Origin: Phaseolus vulgaris
Lineage: Eukaryota > Streptophyta > Magnoliopsida > Fabales > Fabaceae
Direction: 5' to 3'
DNA: 64,000 nt
NCBI RefSeq assembly: GCF_000499845.2
Contig: NC_023753.2
Coordinates: forward strand, 9,563,791-9,627,790
Within the stretch, counting starts at the first letter, position 1, and every line of letters starts with the position of its first letter. Under the pieces are notes generated by a model that saw only the letters and a program-made list of their open reading frames with translations, was not told where the DNA came from and did not search any database. Below, piece after piece: positions 23,666-37,143 of this stretch. The translations under genes were made by a program, and so were the position numbers.

Positions 23666-26637
23666 TTCTAATCAACCCTTTGAAAAAGTCGCAGCCTTTT
23701 TCTACCCCCTTATCAGAAAGAAAAACTCGAAAGTGCAAAAAATTAACAAAAACGAATCAAAATCAACAGAGAAATATCAAACTGTTACGAAAACGGGATT
23801 AAAACGGATAACCCAACCGAGCATATAGATTGAAAAGAATCCACTCTTAAGACGGGACCAGTAAACATTGCACATTTCGGTTCAAGATTAGACCCATTTT
23901 CATACAGAAAAGTAAGATGATGCGGTGAAGAAAGGAAAGAGTGAAAAGAATTGAAGGGTAGAATTTGGATAAGATTGACAAGAGACAAAGACCATCAAGC
24001 GGTGGTTTAGGACATAGTTTGCGCAAGAAACTGATATGGGTGGCAGAGGAAGAAGAGCATTAAGTTGCAAGAAGCACAATGAGAATCAAAGAACAGAAAC
24101 TGAGAAGCTTTATTTACCTTTTTTTTGTTTTTTGTTTTTAAAAAAAATAAACATTTAATGCAAGAAAAATAGAAATAAATAAATGCATAATTTATGTGCA
24201 CTTCTTGTTTATAAACAAGTCCTTTATTATTGTTATTATTATTATTATTTTCTGCAATGAAATCCATTCAGAATTATAAAATTTTGGAGTCTTCTTTTTT
24301 TATTTAATAAATATTATTTATAACTTTCAATAAATAGAAGAAAGTGTGTTTTCTTATATACATGGTATTCCTTATATTATTGTGGAGGTTTATGCAAAAT
24401 GGGTTAGTAACATTTATTTTTTGTTGTTTGTGTATACAACACTCCATCAGCACTACTCTACTATAAATATTGTAGTTAAAATATTAAAAAAAAATCATAT
24501 GAATAAAAGGGAATGTCTTATGGGCATGTATGACCTAATTAAATATTTATCCTTTCTTGAAAAAAAAAACAAGGAAACATCTCTGTTAAGGTTGTACTAA
24601 CACCTGGGCTGAAAATTCAAAGGTTTTTTTTATTGTGTGTTTGGATAATGAATAATGAATGCTGATGAATGGATAATAGGTGACGCAAGGCCATGTAGGA
24701 GTGAGAATTAGGGACACCAATGAAGGGTTGTTACCCTTCTTGTGATTGACGATGGCATTGTGAGATATAACTTGTGTTTATGAAAAGAAATTTGAAGTGA
24801 AATGGTTCATCTCAAAGCTTGTTTTTTCATGGCAGAGTGAACAGTAATTGCAGGTGTTGAAAAAGTGGAAAACAACAAAGCAAAAGACACATACACACAT
24901 ACACAACAAAATTAAGCACAACTATTATATTTATTATTATTATTATAAATGATACGTTGTTGTGTTGAGAAAGTTTTTTAATGGTCAGGTTCATGCCAAG
25001 TGGTTTTGTCTTTGCCAATAGCCATCATCACACACTCAAGTTTTTATTGGACAATTGGAACATTTTTTAGGCTTTATCTCTTCTGCAGTTAACCACACAT
25101 TATAACCCACCACAGTTTCTTTCAATGGTTGCATATACATGCCAATTTTCAAAATTCTAACAATTTAAAACACAAATAATGAAACTAATTGGGTTCAATG
25201 AAACTTCTTTTCCTTAAAATTTATTCTTTTGTGGCTCAAGATGGTTAGCAATCATCCTTTTTTTTCGTGGCTTGTGTATTGAAATATTATATTTATTTAG
25301 CCGAATATTGTTTATATAAATTGTTCATAAAACATTGAACCATTTCGAGAAAATCAAATCATCAACAATCATATAATTTTTTAAAAAATATGGGTGGAAT
25401 TGAATCAATTTTTTTCTAAACATATTAATTAATCGTAGTTGAACTTGACAAGAGAAATGATATATTTTTGGTAATATTGAGCTTATATTTGTTTTACTTT
25501 TTAAGTGAATTTTAATTAAATATTTTTACTTTACTTAATTTTAAATATTAATTTAATATAAGAAAGTATTTTAACTTCAAATGCGTTGAAATGGGATTAT
25601 TATAGTCAATTATTCTATCTATAAATATCTATTTTGAAACTTGAAATTTCATCACAATTTATTTTTAAAAAAGATTGAATAATTAGAAAAGAAAAGTATC
25701 TATAAATTATAATTGACATTGAGAAATGAAAGACTATAACAAAAATTAAAAGTAGTGAAAATGACTGATGGCATGGTGATGGAGAATATATGAAAATGCA
25801 ATTTTGTTGAGAGAATTAATATTCTGAAAAGTTATGTCAAAAGGACCTTTAACCTAAAACCTGTAACCGCCATCACCGTTGGTTAGAAGTCCTGAAACCG
25901 CCATTACCAATCCAATGGGTTCAGACATCTTCTAACCACACACCCATTGTCAACGTGTAGTCTTCACACTATCTCATTATTTCACCATTAATTTCAATTC
26001 AAAATTTTAAATTTAGTTCATTCTTTACTTTTTCAGCTTAATAAAAATGTTATTATAAAAAAAAGTTCTATATTATCATTTTAGTGAGTTGTATGGTATT
26101 ATTTTTTGTCAATTCAAAATAAATTCTCTTCTCAAAACATAACATGGAATGGAGAGTAGATATAGCATGATCCATCACAGCCAGAAGCATGGTCTAGAAA
26201 ACAATTTCCCTTGAATAATTGAATAATTGATGAGTACTTTACAAAGGGGATAAATAATGTAGAACATGTTTACATAAAAAAGTATATATTGCGATAAAAC
26301 TAGTGTGTGTGTGTGTATATATGTATATTGCCCCCAAAAGCAATAATCCTGTTACATATATAACATCAGAAATAGCACTACTACAGTGAGTTAAAGTAAA
26401 AGAAAAAGTTATCTGCATTGGTTATGCAGACAACTGTGGGGATCAAATGAATACTTGATCAGTCAAATTTGATTGCATTTCCTCCCATTGCACCAACAGC
26501 GTGGCTTGTGAAGAAAAGGTTGATATGATATGATATGATATGAAAGATATTGGTGCCAGCTTTTGTAATTTGACCATGTGATTAATCTTGGTTCATGTTT
26601 CTATTCTAAGTACACCAATGGCATGCATGATGCATCT
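23666..26637. other. Intergenic spacer between the carrier and IQD genes
   Basis: The 23666-24100 part should contain the promoter and 5' UTR of the minus-strand carrier gene; there is no clear TATA box. The remainder is AT-rich with a (TTA)n tract near 24226-24250. Short frames at 24007-24267, 24346-24600 and 24827-25018 are low-complexity and not supported as genes. Confidence 0.55.
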
Positions 26638-28932
26638 CTACCTTCTCACTCTCATTTTCTCCTCAGGGATGGGAGCATTAGCAGCACTCTTGTTGGAAGA
26701 CACAATTCCCGGCCTGGTTGAAACAGAATACCTGCTTGAACCAGATGGAGAAGCAGGGAAAGAGAGTCTCTTCTTCAGAGGAGCAGGAGCTGTTTTTTCG
26801 GGGGTTCCATTTCTTTGTGCAGCAAATGATGCACTTCTCCCTTTGGATGATGGCTTCGCCTTTGCAACCTTGGTGGGTGCTGTTGTGTGAGTTGGGAAAG
26901 CAGGTGAAGAGCAGTTGTGTGAATGGATCTCGTCATCATCTCCCATTGGTGACACTCCAATGCTGTGCCTGCGATGGGCTTTGCTGAACATGGATTTTGA
27001 ATCACCATCACCACCCCATGAACCACCTGCCTTTGGCTTTGCTCCATTGGCTAGTGGGGCCCTTGAGGCTCTTCTTGGAGGGGAATCGTTGCTGCGAGGA
27101 CGAGTTGGGTTTTGGTTTGCTGGGGAGGTTCTGACATCATTGTTCTGGTCACGGAGAGAATATAATTTTGTGATTTCACCAATTGACATGGTGGTTGTTG
27201 CACCACTCTTGGCAGATGCATGACCAATGTGGTAGGTAGTGTTTTGACCCTCCCATGGCCTAGTAGCCATCCATCGCTCTAGCCAGTTCCACCCCCAGTG
27301 GGGATTGTTTGGATCCATAAATGTAGCATTTGTTGCAGATTTTGAAGAGTTCCTCCATGTTTGCTGTTGGAGAGAGAGAAAGTGGTTATCCATAGGAGGA
27401 AATAGTTTATATTCTACTAGTCTAAACATACATTTTTAGCCTATTTTCTGGTTTTCATTTTGAACAAAATTCTACATTGATTTAATTGACCTGGTAACAC
27501 AACTTGAACCAATTGACTAGTGTAGGGAAATCAAAATGGACTCCTTCGTGCATGGGGTTAGATAGTAGAATCTATAAGGCAGTCTCTTCTTACCTGATGT
27601 GTAGATGCATAAGCCATAGCCTTCTCTCTTCTCATAGCTGCTATTTGCCTGTTCAACAACTTTGCCTCAACTTCCTCCTTTGATTTCGAGCTATCATCCC
27701 ATTTTTCTCCAATTTGCTGAAAAAGTATTTGCCTCTTTAGAACAAAAATTTAAGGGGTGGTAACCCATTAGCATGACAATAATTTGTTAAAAGTTTTGAA
27801 GGGGGTAATGAACAAAAAAGGGGAAACACTTAACAATTTGTCATAAGATAAATCAGAACACATACAAGAAGAAACACACACATTCACTAGTAATAAAACA
27901 GAAGCATTATTGCATAAGCCACATTCTCTGAGACAAAGATACATCTCAAGTGTATTTGCATAACTCATTGATGTCCTCCCTATAACATAACATACAAATT
28001 ATTACTTACATTATTAGCTTGCATCCTGTCGAATTCCCTTTCACGTTTCTGCTGCAGTTGCCGGTTAAGAGCCTGATTCTCCTCAGACATTCTGACCTTC
28101 CTTGCACGAACCTGAGACTGCAACCGTGAAAGAGTTTGCATGCATTGCAAGGTAGTAGCTGCTTGCCTTTGAACAGATTGCCCCTGCACCAATGTTCTCA
28201 ACCTCGCCAAACCTCTCAAGCCTCGCAAGGATCTTCTTGCCTGAAACCCACATAACATAGAACATTATTACACGTAAAAGTCTCTCACAGTTCAATGTTC
28301 TAGCAGCACAGATACAAATTCTCCCCATAACAAAGCAAACTGAATGATTTTTTAAATGACACGAACCTTCCATGTTATTGGTTATTTCATTTGTGTAAGC
28401 AATGTTTGTTCCAAATAAATAGGATTGATAAAATTCCATACCAAATATCCACGGTAGGCTGTTTGAATTGTGGTAGCAGCCTTTTCTTGATTAGCTTTTC
28501 CATTTTGACGAGGCGTGTTTGAGAGACGAGAAACATCTGCAGCAGCAGCAACAGCAGCTCCTGCAGCCACAGCCGTGGCCAAAACCAAAGAAAAGGCTTG
28601 GTTGTTCTGTTCATTCTCTGGCACACTTCTTGGTGTGGTTTCTTTTCTAGGTGGAAGTGAGGGAACAATAGCAATTGGTGCTCCTTCTAGATCATCGGGG
28701 TGATAAGCCCCAAAACATCCTAACTTTGACTTATGATGATGATGTGGTTGTTGTTGTTGATGATGAGGAGGATGTTTCTGTTTTTTATGAGCAAACAAAA
28801 TTGTTTTGCATGAGAATGTTATCCAATTTCATGTCAGAGGTAATGTAACAGGGGCTATCCACATACCTGTTCCTTTTTCGAATCAGAAAAGAAAACTTTT
28901 TTCACTGAAGAAAACCACCCTTTCCTCCCCAT
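26638..28932 (-). CDS. IQD (IQ67-domain) calmodulin-binding protein
   Basis: Five coding exons join in frame: 28932-28867, 28777-28442, 28240-28010, 27716-27594 and 27363-26638, giving 493 aa. The start MGRKGWFSSVKKVFFSDSKK is typical of IQD family members and was recovered from a 22-codon first exon. A His/Gln-rich stretch follows. The IQ67 region spans the exon 2/3 junction: IQTAYRGYL|ARRSLRGLRGL (around residues 120-145), then LQCMQTLSRLQSQVRARK (165-182). The conserved intron inside the first IQ motif is a family hallmark. The C-terminal half is basic and Ser/Pro-rich, with NPHWGWNWLERWMATRPWE. IQD proteins bind calmodulin and commonly act as scaffolds at microtubules or the plasma membrane; the specific role here is not shown. 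A 5' UTR exon near 29590-29690 is plausible. Confidence 0.94.
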
Positions 28933-29720
28933 GTGCAATTCCTTTATCTGGCAGAGAAATGGATTTTGAATTAATAACATAAAATGATCAAACTTCATTC
29001 AAAACACGAAAAAAATATAGGAAAAAAAGTTGTGAAGAAGTAAGTAAATTCAATGTTTCAATTTAATACATGTTGAATTCAGACTGAATTGTAAAAGAAG
29101 ATAGAACTTCATTCTGAAAGCAAATTTTAACTGATGTATTATATAAAAGTCTTTCCAACCCAATTAATGAAAAGGACAAGAAACCGAAACATAATAGAAA
29201 AAAAAAACTGTTTTTCCTAACATAAAGCAATGAGTTTCTTTGGATTCATTTGTGCAATGGAATGATCAAACGAGGATGAAGCCAAAAGCATCATTCAATA
29301 AGCCATCAGAAGTTCAAAATCAAAGTCAAAAGCACCATTTGTGAACACCCGGTTTCATTGGAAACTAACAGAACAGAGAAATGAAACATACAAAATGGAG
29401 ATTGGGGAGAACCCAGATAGCACAATTGAAAAACCATCAAAGCCATAACATAGAATGATTCAAAAAGGTACAAGAATAAGGATCGGAAGGGACAAAAATC
29501 ACTATTAAGATGACAAAACCTAAATGTTCCACATTCCAAACACCTTAGCATAAGAATCACAAATCTCTCTGCAGATTAAGGTACATACATGCCCTGTGAA
29601 GAGGACGAAGGGACAAAAAGGAGGAAAAGGAGAAAACTTCAACGATGAATTGATCAATTACAGCAAGGATTGGGTGTCAGGATAAGTGGGGCCCTACACG
29701 GAATGAGAAATTCCTAATTT
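28933..29720 (-). promoter_or_regulatory. Probable 5' UTR intron and leader exon of the IQD gene
   Basis: In the coding direction 'ctctgccag' sits 17 bases before the start codon and looks like a splice acceptor. A pyrimidine-rich leader (about 29590-29690) ends at 'gggcat|gtatgt', a plausible donor. This suggests a 5' UTR intron of roughly 0.6 kb. It is inferred from splice-site appearance only. Confidence 0.4.
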
Positions 29721-32700
29721 TAACGTTCATAATTATAAATAACAGCGTACCCAAACAAAAAAAACAACCAAAATCTATCTAACAAATAACGAACTCTCGC
29801 TGTCTTTTTTTTTTCAGTTTTTCACGGGCTTGGATTTTTGGTCTTACTTTTCCAAAGAGAAACATCAAGAAAATTCAACTCACATTCATTTTATATCTTC
29901 CTATTTTCCTGAATAATAAACAGTTACTTTTATGACCTATTAACCAATATCAGTAATCTGGTGGTCATATATTAAAATAATGAAAAAGATTTATTTTTTT
30001 CCTATGTGGTGAAAATGGTCAAATTTCTAGATTAAAGTGTACATATAAATTTCAAAAGAAACAGATTTTTATCGAAAATTATTCAAACATGGAACTAAAT
30101 GAAAAGAAACAGTTGAAGAGTTTTGGATTTGGAGCCAAGTGTTCTCCAACCATATTAGTTCGTTTGGTCCACCTTTCATAGAGTATATTCCCAGTATCCT
30201 TGGACTGAGTTAAATGTTATTACTATATTACAGATACTGAGTTAAATATTATTATTATATTACAGATTAACCATGATACATTTATAATTTTTTTTCTTTT
30301 ACATCTAATCTATAATTATTTTAATTATTTATCACATCATTTAATTATAAATTTATTTTTTATTATATATATTATTTTAAATTGTATACATGTATCTGGA
30401 TTGTGTATAATTTTTCATTAACTCAATGCAATTTTTTTTCTTTATTTTATTACAACAATTATTTCCATGACATATTTTAAAAAATACGTTATGTTTTTAG
30501 TATTCAACTATCCACCGTTATAAAACAAATTTGAGCCATATATTTAAAAATAAAATAATCCCTATGTCTATCGTGTATATACATATCTTTCTTCTTTTAT
30601 TTCTTTTCCATTGACTAATTTTTAAACATTTTATTTTTATATAACAGTCATTTTCAAAGTTCAAAATAATATTAATTATTTTTTATCATTTACTCCATTT
30701 TAATTAGTTTATATGTGTATTTCTTGATATATAGAAGTTAAAGGATTAAAATTAAATATTTAACAAATATTTATTATTATTACTATCGGGAACATAGGTA
30801 CTTAGATGCCTATGTATCCGCATTTTTTTATTTTTATAATTTATATATAATTATATTTAATATTAAAATTAAATAAACGATATTATTCACTCACTTATAT
30901 TATCAGTATAAATCTATAATTTATTTTAATAAATATGAATACAGGTAAGAAGATATATATATGGTAAATTTATTATTATTCAATTTAGTTTTATTTTAAT
31001 TAAATATCAATTTTAATCAAATTAAATAAATTTTTATAATGCAAATTGTCACGAATAAAAATAAAACATAGTATGGAGCACTAATAATAAATATGGAGCT
31101 CATAACTGAAATGTCAAGTTGTATAATAATTTCTAATATGAAAGTTTTTATTTTAAAAAAAAACAAATATGAAATTGTAATTCCATGTTTTTTTGCATAA
31201 CATATATATATATATATCCGTATTTTCTAATTTTATCATTCACTTATATGTATCTAAATTTTTAATATATATATTAATAAGGAAAATATTTAAATAAATA
31301 TTTTTTTTGTGATAAATTTTTTATAAAACAATTATTTACGTCATAAAATTATTATCCAAAAGGTTAACAATACAACACACATAATGGCTAAAAAAATTGT
31401 TTTCGATGTATCACATATTTTTCATAAACATGTAAATAGGAACAAAATTACACACTTTTCCAATTTATTTATCAAAAGAGACAATTTTAAAATATATTAA
31501 AAAAATATTTGTTTTCAACTAAACCATTGAAAGAAAAAACTACTTATGCTTAATATTTTTAAAAAACAACACTAAAAATATAATAAAATTAAAAAAAAAA
31601 CATAACATAACATTTTATAAGATTATTAGAGTATTTAAATGCAGTGTAATTAACTTAATATAGTATTATCTTTTATTTTGAATATGGAAAGCAATATTTT
31701 ATATTCAATATTTTAGTAAAGGATGATTATAGTTTCAACACATTTTTGTTAGGATTCTCATTTTCACAATTAATAATATTATTATTTTATTAATAATTAA
31801 ATGTAATATTTTATTATTTATGAGAGTTGTAAAAGTAAAAGTGAAAAAAAAAATAGATGCAAACAATTATCAGTGTATAGTATTTATTCTTATACATTTA
31901 GCACAAACATCATTCACCCTCTCCTTCAACATTACATTTTTAATTTTATTACTTTCATTCTCATTAGTAACATGAACCAAAGTTTCGGAATGAAGTTCCC
32001 TTGAATCAAAAGTCTGGTCTTCTCACCTCCTCCATTGTTTCCAATAGATAGATGCACACTCATCATCATCATCACGTGAATACAAAATAATATGAACGCA
32101 CATTTCTCACTTCCCCATTATTTACTGTTTTTCTCCTATGCTTTTTTTTAAAATATATCCTTATAAACTGATTTTTATTAATTAAATTTATTTTCGAAAT
32201 CATTTTAAATTACAAAATTTGTCAACATAATTCAAATAGATTTATAAGACTGTGGTTAAAAATCATGGTAATTGTAAAAAAAATAACTATATGGTTTAAA
32301 AAAACCTTTGGGTTTCACTTATCTCTTTTCCTTCTTATTATCTTTAATATTTTGTTTCCATTTGAATTGGAAGATGTTTTTGTGTACCATTCTCTCATAT
32401 CACCGAGAGCTTCTGTTTTCCGTTGTGATTTTTGTCTCACAGCATGCTATTCATCATCAATTTAGGTCATCCATCGTACTCAATTTTCTAAGTAATTTTC
32501 CTTTTTCACAAAGCCTAGAAACTTGGTTTAAAATGAATAACACTTGAAGTTGTAATTATAATTTAAAATCAATGAAAAATAACTTAAATTATAGTCTTTC
32601 AGAATAACTTTTTGTATATACAAATGTGGAACTGATTTTGGTTTTGAGTACTTTTAAATATAAAAAAAAAACAAATTAAACTTACATACAATTACATCCG

Positions 32701-34650
32701 AATATATCTGTATATATAAATTTATCATAATTACATAAAAATATATATGTAATTTAGATACTAATTTTGAATTTGTATGTTATAGTTATCTATAACAGTT
32801 ATACAAATTTATTGTGATATATACGTATTTGGGTTGTATGTATAATATCAACTTGTAGTCATGTAAAGATTTAAGATGATATAAAAATTGAAATGTTTAA
32901 TGATAGTTAGAAAATTATAAAACAAATTGAATTTTTAAAATTTTATAGGATTAGTTGAATTACATAAAGTTATATAGTTTAAAATTTTATTAAAAATATG
33001 ATTTTTTTTATTGATCTAAGTTTATTCTGGTAATTTTGCACTTGGTCTAAGATAGACATATCATCTTAACATCATGTTTTGATTGAATTTCTTGAATGTT
33101 TCTTTTAAATAGAAGTTGACCATGCTTTTTTACCGCATTCTTGATATTATTTTATTATTGATGTATGTTAGTACTACTTCCCAACACATGCTAATTTATC
33201 AACATCAATGTTTGTGGTTATTTTTTTCTTAGTGTGTGCAAGCTTTTTTTTCTACTTATTTAAATTCAAAATTTTACAGAAGTTAAAAATATTTTGTAGA
33301 TGCCAATTTTTATAAAAAAAAATACATTTCTATAAAAATCAAGTACATAATTTAACTTATAAGAAAAATCAACTTTAAATGTTTGTAAATAAATTTATTT
33401 CAAAATTGCTTAATAACCTAGGCGTTGTTTGTTCAAATAGAAACTGGAGATTATCCAAATGAAAAAAACAAATTAAAAATTATAGTCAGATGCAAATTGA
33501 GTCCATCAAAACCTGTGAAATTCACTGTTGAAGATTAATGTTGGTTGCTTTTCTTTAGAAATGAAGAATTCTTTAAAAACTGTACTGTAAAATGTTTTAG
33601 TTTTATCTTTAACAAACTAATATTTTTTTTATAACGGAAAAAGTAATAAACAAAAAACATTTTTAATTGATGTAAACATATTTTCTATATAATCTACTAA
33701 TCTCTCTTCACTTTTTTTTTCATCCAAAAAAAAAAAACTTTAACATTGCATTCTGACTGAGAGTTAAAAAAAAAATTGTTTTTTAATTTAAAATATTATT
33801 ATATTATTATAAAGAGTTGTGAAACCTTGCATTATCGATTTGCGCGTGTTTTGACTTTTGAGTTAATGGTGTGAGACCAAAAGGAAAAATCATAAAAGTC
33901 TTCATGAAAAAAAAAAAAGACAAAGAATCTTCCTTCTTTTTTTCTTTCGGTGATGGCTAAAATCAAGGTTACCCACTAACACAATTAAATATCTTATTAT
34001 TTTATTTCAAAACTTTTATTTATATTTATTATTTTTTATCTTTATAAAATATTTTACTAGAAATAATTATTGTACCGTGTTAATTGGACGGTGTCATGAG
34101 TTCACCTATAAAATAAATTTTCAACTTAAGTTGGATTTCAATAAATGTGACAGTTAACAATCCAACTCATACCATTGATTAACCTTATTATAAAGTTTAA
34201 GGTATAAGTTAGTTATGAAGAAAATTATGAAAATAAATTCAATAAAAGAGACCGTTAAACTCACTAATATAAATTATTCCATTCTTGTTTACTTTAAACA
34301 AGAATGTTAGTCATTATTATGTAACTTGATATCTCATTTATGCTGACACCTCAAATAATAACAATTAACTGTTATTATATATGAAAAAAATATTATTAAA
34401 AAAAAATACAAAAATATCTTTAAAAATCATATCATGCTATTGTTTAAGAAGTTATATGACAGTAAAAAAATATCTAGAAAAATTTATGAACTGCATCTTT
34501 GAGTTTAATTCATATGCACAAATATTCTTACACAAATAACACCATAAATAAAACTATATTTTGCCACACATTTCTATTTATATAATGAGAAAAAAATAAA
34601 ATCTCATTAAATATATAATAATGGTATATGAATTAAACTCAAGAAGCAAG
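29721..34650. other. AT-rich intergenic spacer, no gene seen
   Basis: About 5 kb of extremely AT-rich sequence with short homopolymer and TA tracts. The two overlapping frames at 32265-32547 are Phe/Leu/Ser-rich without domains. No transposon ends or RNA genes were recognised. Confidence 0.6.
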
Positions 34651-34686
34651 TGCATTTTGTAGAGGCGGGTGTGTGATGTTGAAAAT

Positions 34687-35382
34687 TCACACCAAAGCAG
34701 CCTTTACGACGTCGTTTGCAAGCTTACTACTGCGACAACCTAAGACCATGGTGATTGACTTCAAAATCTTCCACATCCCCTTGCATCCTCTCTTCTTCCC
34801 CTTCACGGCGTCTTCTTCAGCCGCCGGAAACATCGCCGCCGGTCCCCTCCGGCTCTGTCTGTTTCTGATATCTTTCAGCTCCATCTCAGTAGTGCTAGAC
34901 AACTTGGACATCCCAAACATAAACAAAAACCACCGAGACTTGGTGGTGCACCTCACCAGCGATACCTTCCCATCCGACGTGTAGTCACATGCAAAGCTCT
35001 TTGAACCGTTCGAACCGCGTTTTGCAATACCCTTTTGCACGTTCCTTCGTGCAGTGCTGTTGCATTCATCAACACGCGGAGGAATATCCTTGAAGGGAAT
35101 GAGTTTGCCGCAGAAGATTATGTTCTCTGCGGCTGCACTGTTACTTGAAGAGGTGAATTCTTCACTGAAGAACTCGAACAGATTATCATCATCACCATCA
35201 TCACCATCATCACCAAATCTTTTTCCATCTTCACCACCCCATGTATCTGACATATAGCCACTGTAAATAGGAAGGTCACAAAGAGAGAGGGTTTCTTCTT
35301 CCTCTTCATATGGGTCTACCTGCAGTAGGTTGCTTTCTTCATTCCCTACTTCTTGATCCGAGTGAAACTCTTTAACCGCCAT
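34687..35382 (-). CDS. Single-exon acidic/basic plant protein of unknown function
   Basis: A 231-aa open frame starting MAVKEFHSDQEVGNEE, in a segment clearly GC-richer than its surroundings. The N-terminal half is acidic (YEEEEETLSLCDLPIYSGY, an Asp/Gly run near residues 55-67, LFEFFSEEF). The middle has ENIIFCGKLIPFKDIPP, and the C-terminal half is basic (KGKKRGCKGMWKILKS). No signal peptide, membrane span or catalytic motif is seen. The 'FEFF...IIFCGKLIPFK' pattern recalls plant-specific proteins loosely annotated as membrane-associated kinase regulators, but I do not claim that function. A TATA-like 'catatatat' lies about 110 bp upstream (near 35490) and a GA/CT tract at 35510-35525. No intron is needed. 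Confidence 0.8.
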   Translation of the reverse strand: MAVKEFHSDQEVGNEESNLLQVDPYEEEEETLSLCDLPIYSGYMSDTWGGEDGKRFGDDGDDGDDDNLFEFFSEEFTSSSNSAAAENIIFCGKLIPFKDIPPRVDECNSTARRNVQKGIAKRGSNGSKSFACDYTSDGKVSLVRCTTKSRWFLFMFGMSKLSSTTEMELKDIRNRQSRRGPAAMFPAAEEDAVKGKKRGCKGMWKILKSITMVLGCRSSKLANDVVKAALV

Positions 35383-35399
35383 CGATATTCTGTGTGAGA

Positions 35400-36406
35400 A
35401 AGAAACAAAAGGGAATATATGAACACAGAGAGAGTGAAGAATATTTTTGTTTGCTGCTTATAAGTGTCTTGATCTGTTCAATCTTCTGAATATATATGGA
35501 ATAGTTTTAGAGAGGAGAGAGAGAAGCTAAAGGTAATGATGCAGACATAAAGTCGATATCATCTAGATGAAAAGAAATAAAAAAACAAAAATAAAAGGTA
35601 CTCGAATTTAACAGATCATTGATTAACCATCTAGAAGAGCAGGCTAAAAAGAAGGTGCTATAATATTAATTATTATTATTATTATTATTCAGAGTGCTTC
35701 TAGATGAAACTGTACATATGCATGGAGATATAACAATTCTCGAAACCAGAACTTTGTTATTAGTTTAATGGAGGCTGCTTTAAGTTGTGTCCACATGTCT
35801 GAGTTAAGTTTGTGTTTGGCTACTTGTGTGTGGAAGTCAATACCAAGGTCCCAGATGCACTTAATTTATGTGTGTTTGGCACTGTTCATGTTTGTGGAGC
35901 CGGCATGTTCAGCAAACCAGTTTATACACTCTTCTGCCTTTTTTGCTTACACTCCATCTTGTGCATTGAAATAGACTTGTTTTTTTGTTGTTTTCTGGGG
36001 ACAAACACTGCTTTTGATTTCATCTATGACTAATTGCTATCTATATGTGACTACCTATATGTATTTTTATATACATATGGCCTTAATATTTGCGATTTTA
36101 AACTTAAGCAAAACATGCCAGAGAATTGGGAGTGCTGTTTGCTTTTCCAGTGCAATAATTAATAACTTAGTTTGAAACTTGTGAGACATGTTGGGATATT
36201 TAACTCATAAACAAATTTGAGAGTACCCTTGTGTTTGGGTTTTCTATCTTAGTTTATTGTTAATTACTTGATAATCTAGTGGATTATAGTTAAATGAGCA
36301 TTATTGTGTAGCAAAGAAAAGCCTGAAACATTTAATGATGCATTCATCTTCATTGGGTATGAGCGAATTTGGTTAAGAAGATGTAATTAATTCAGACAGG
36401 AAAAAA

Positions 36407-36470
<64 letters not shown>

Positions 36471-36777
36471 CCTTCTAGAAGTCATTTTTTTTTATTTCTT
36501 TTCAAACCGTGTCCAATTAATTTATCAGAACGTTCCTAAGTCAAAGGACTTGTTGATTATGAACAGTGATGATTTTTAAATATGTATATAAAAGTTAGTT
36601 ACGTTTTGACTTTTTATGGTGAAATTATATTTTCATGAAAATTTCTTCTCAGCTTTTATGCTAAATATTAAAGGAAACTTCACCTGGTACGTGTATTTAT
36701 TACAAAACATTGGTTCTCTTTCACACACTAAAATTTAAATCTCTCTCTTGAAAAATTATAGAGCAGAGAAAAGAAAG
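35400..36777. other. Spacer upstream of the 231-aa gene, no gene seen
   Basis: This contains the minus-strand gene's promoter side (35400-35530) and then plain spacer with an (ATT)n tract near 35670-35690. Overlapping frames at 35768-36033 are Cys/Phe-rich but show no domain or splice context and are not accepted as a gene. Confidence 0.5.
36405..36472. repeat. Compound (AC)n(AT)n(AC)n microsatellite
   Basis: CA repeats, then about 44 bp of pure AT alternation, then a short CA run. A tract this long is expected to be hypervariable. Confidence 0.95.
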
Positions 36778-36780
36778 TAT

Positions 36781-37140
36781 CAGAAAAAAAACCAATTTTT
36801 AGAGAAAAAAATAATTAGTTGTTATAGTGATTAAATTAAAGACTATTTTAGAAACTAAAAAGAATTGATTTCCAAATTAGTTTCTATTATTTTTAAATGA
36901 TTTCTTTATTGATATCTAATTAACAACCAAATTTTTTTACCAAATTTAGAAACTAAATAATTGGTAGTTAAAACTTTTATATCTAATTAGATATCAATTA
37001 GAAACCATTTAACAATAATAGAAACTAATTTAGAAACATTTTTTTTAGTTTCTAAAATAGTCTCTAATTTAGTTATTTTAACAACTAATTATTTTTAGTA
37101 TCTAAAATTGATTTCTATTTTATGTTTTTTTCTTGTAGTG
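36781..37140. mobile_element. CACTA-type MITE with long inverted repeats
   Basis: An element of about 360 bp whose two halves are inverted copies ('tttagaaactaaaaagaa' against 'tttttagtttctaaaatag'). It ends ...tttcttgtagtg, the reverse complement of CACTACAAGAAA. The trinucleotide TAT flanks both ends (36778-36780 and 37141-37143), as expected for CACTA transposition. The left terminus has lost a few bases. There is no coding capacity. Confidence 0.75.
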
Positions 37141-37143
37141 TAT

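Noticed and set aside
35768..36033. Cys-rich 68- and 73-codon frames resembling small secreted peptides
   Set aside because: The two frames overlap in different registers, there is no proper signal-peptide start, and the cysteines have no regular spacing.
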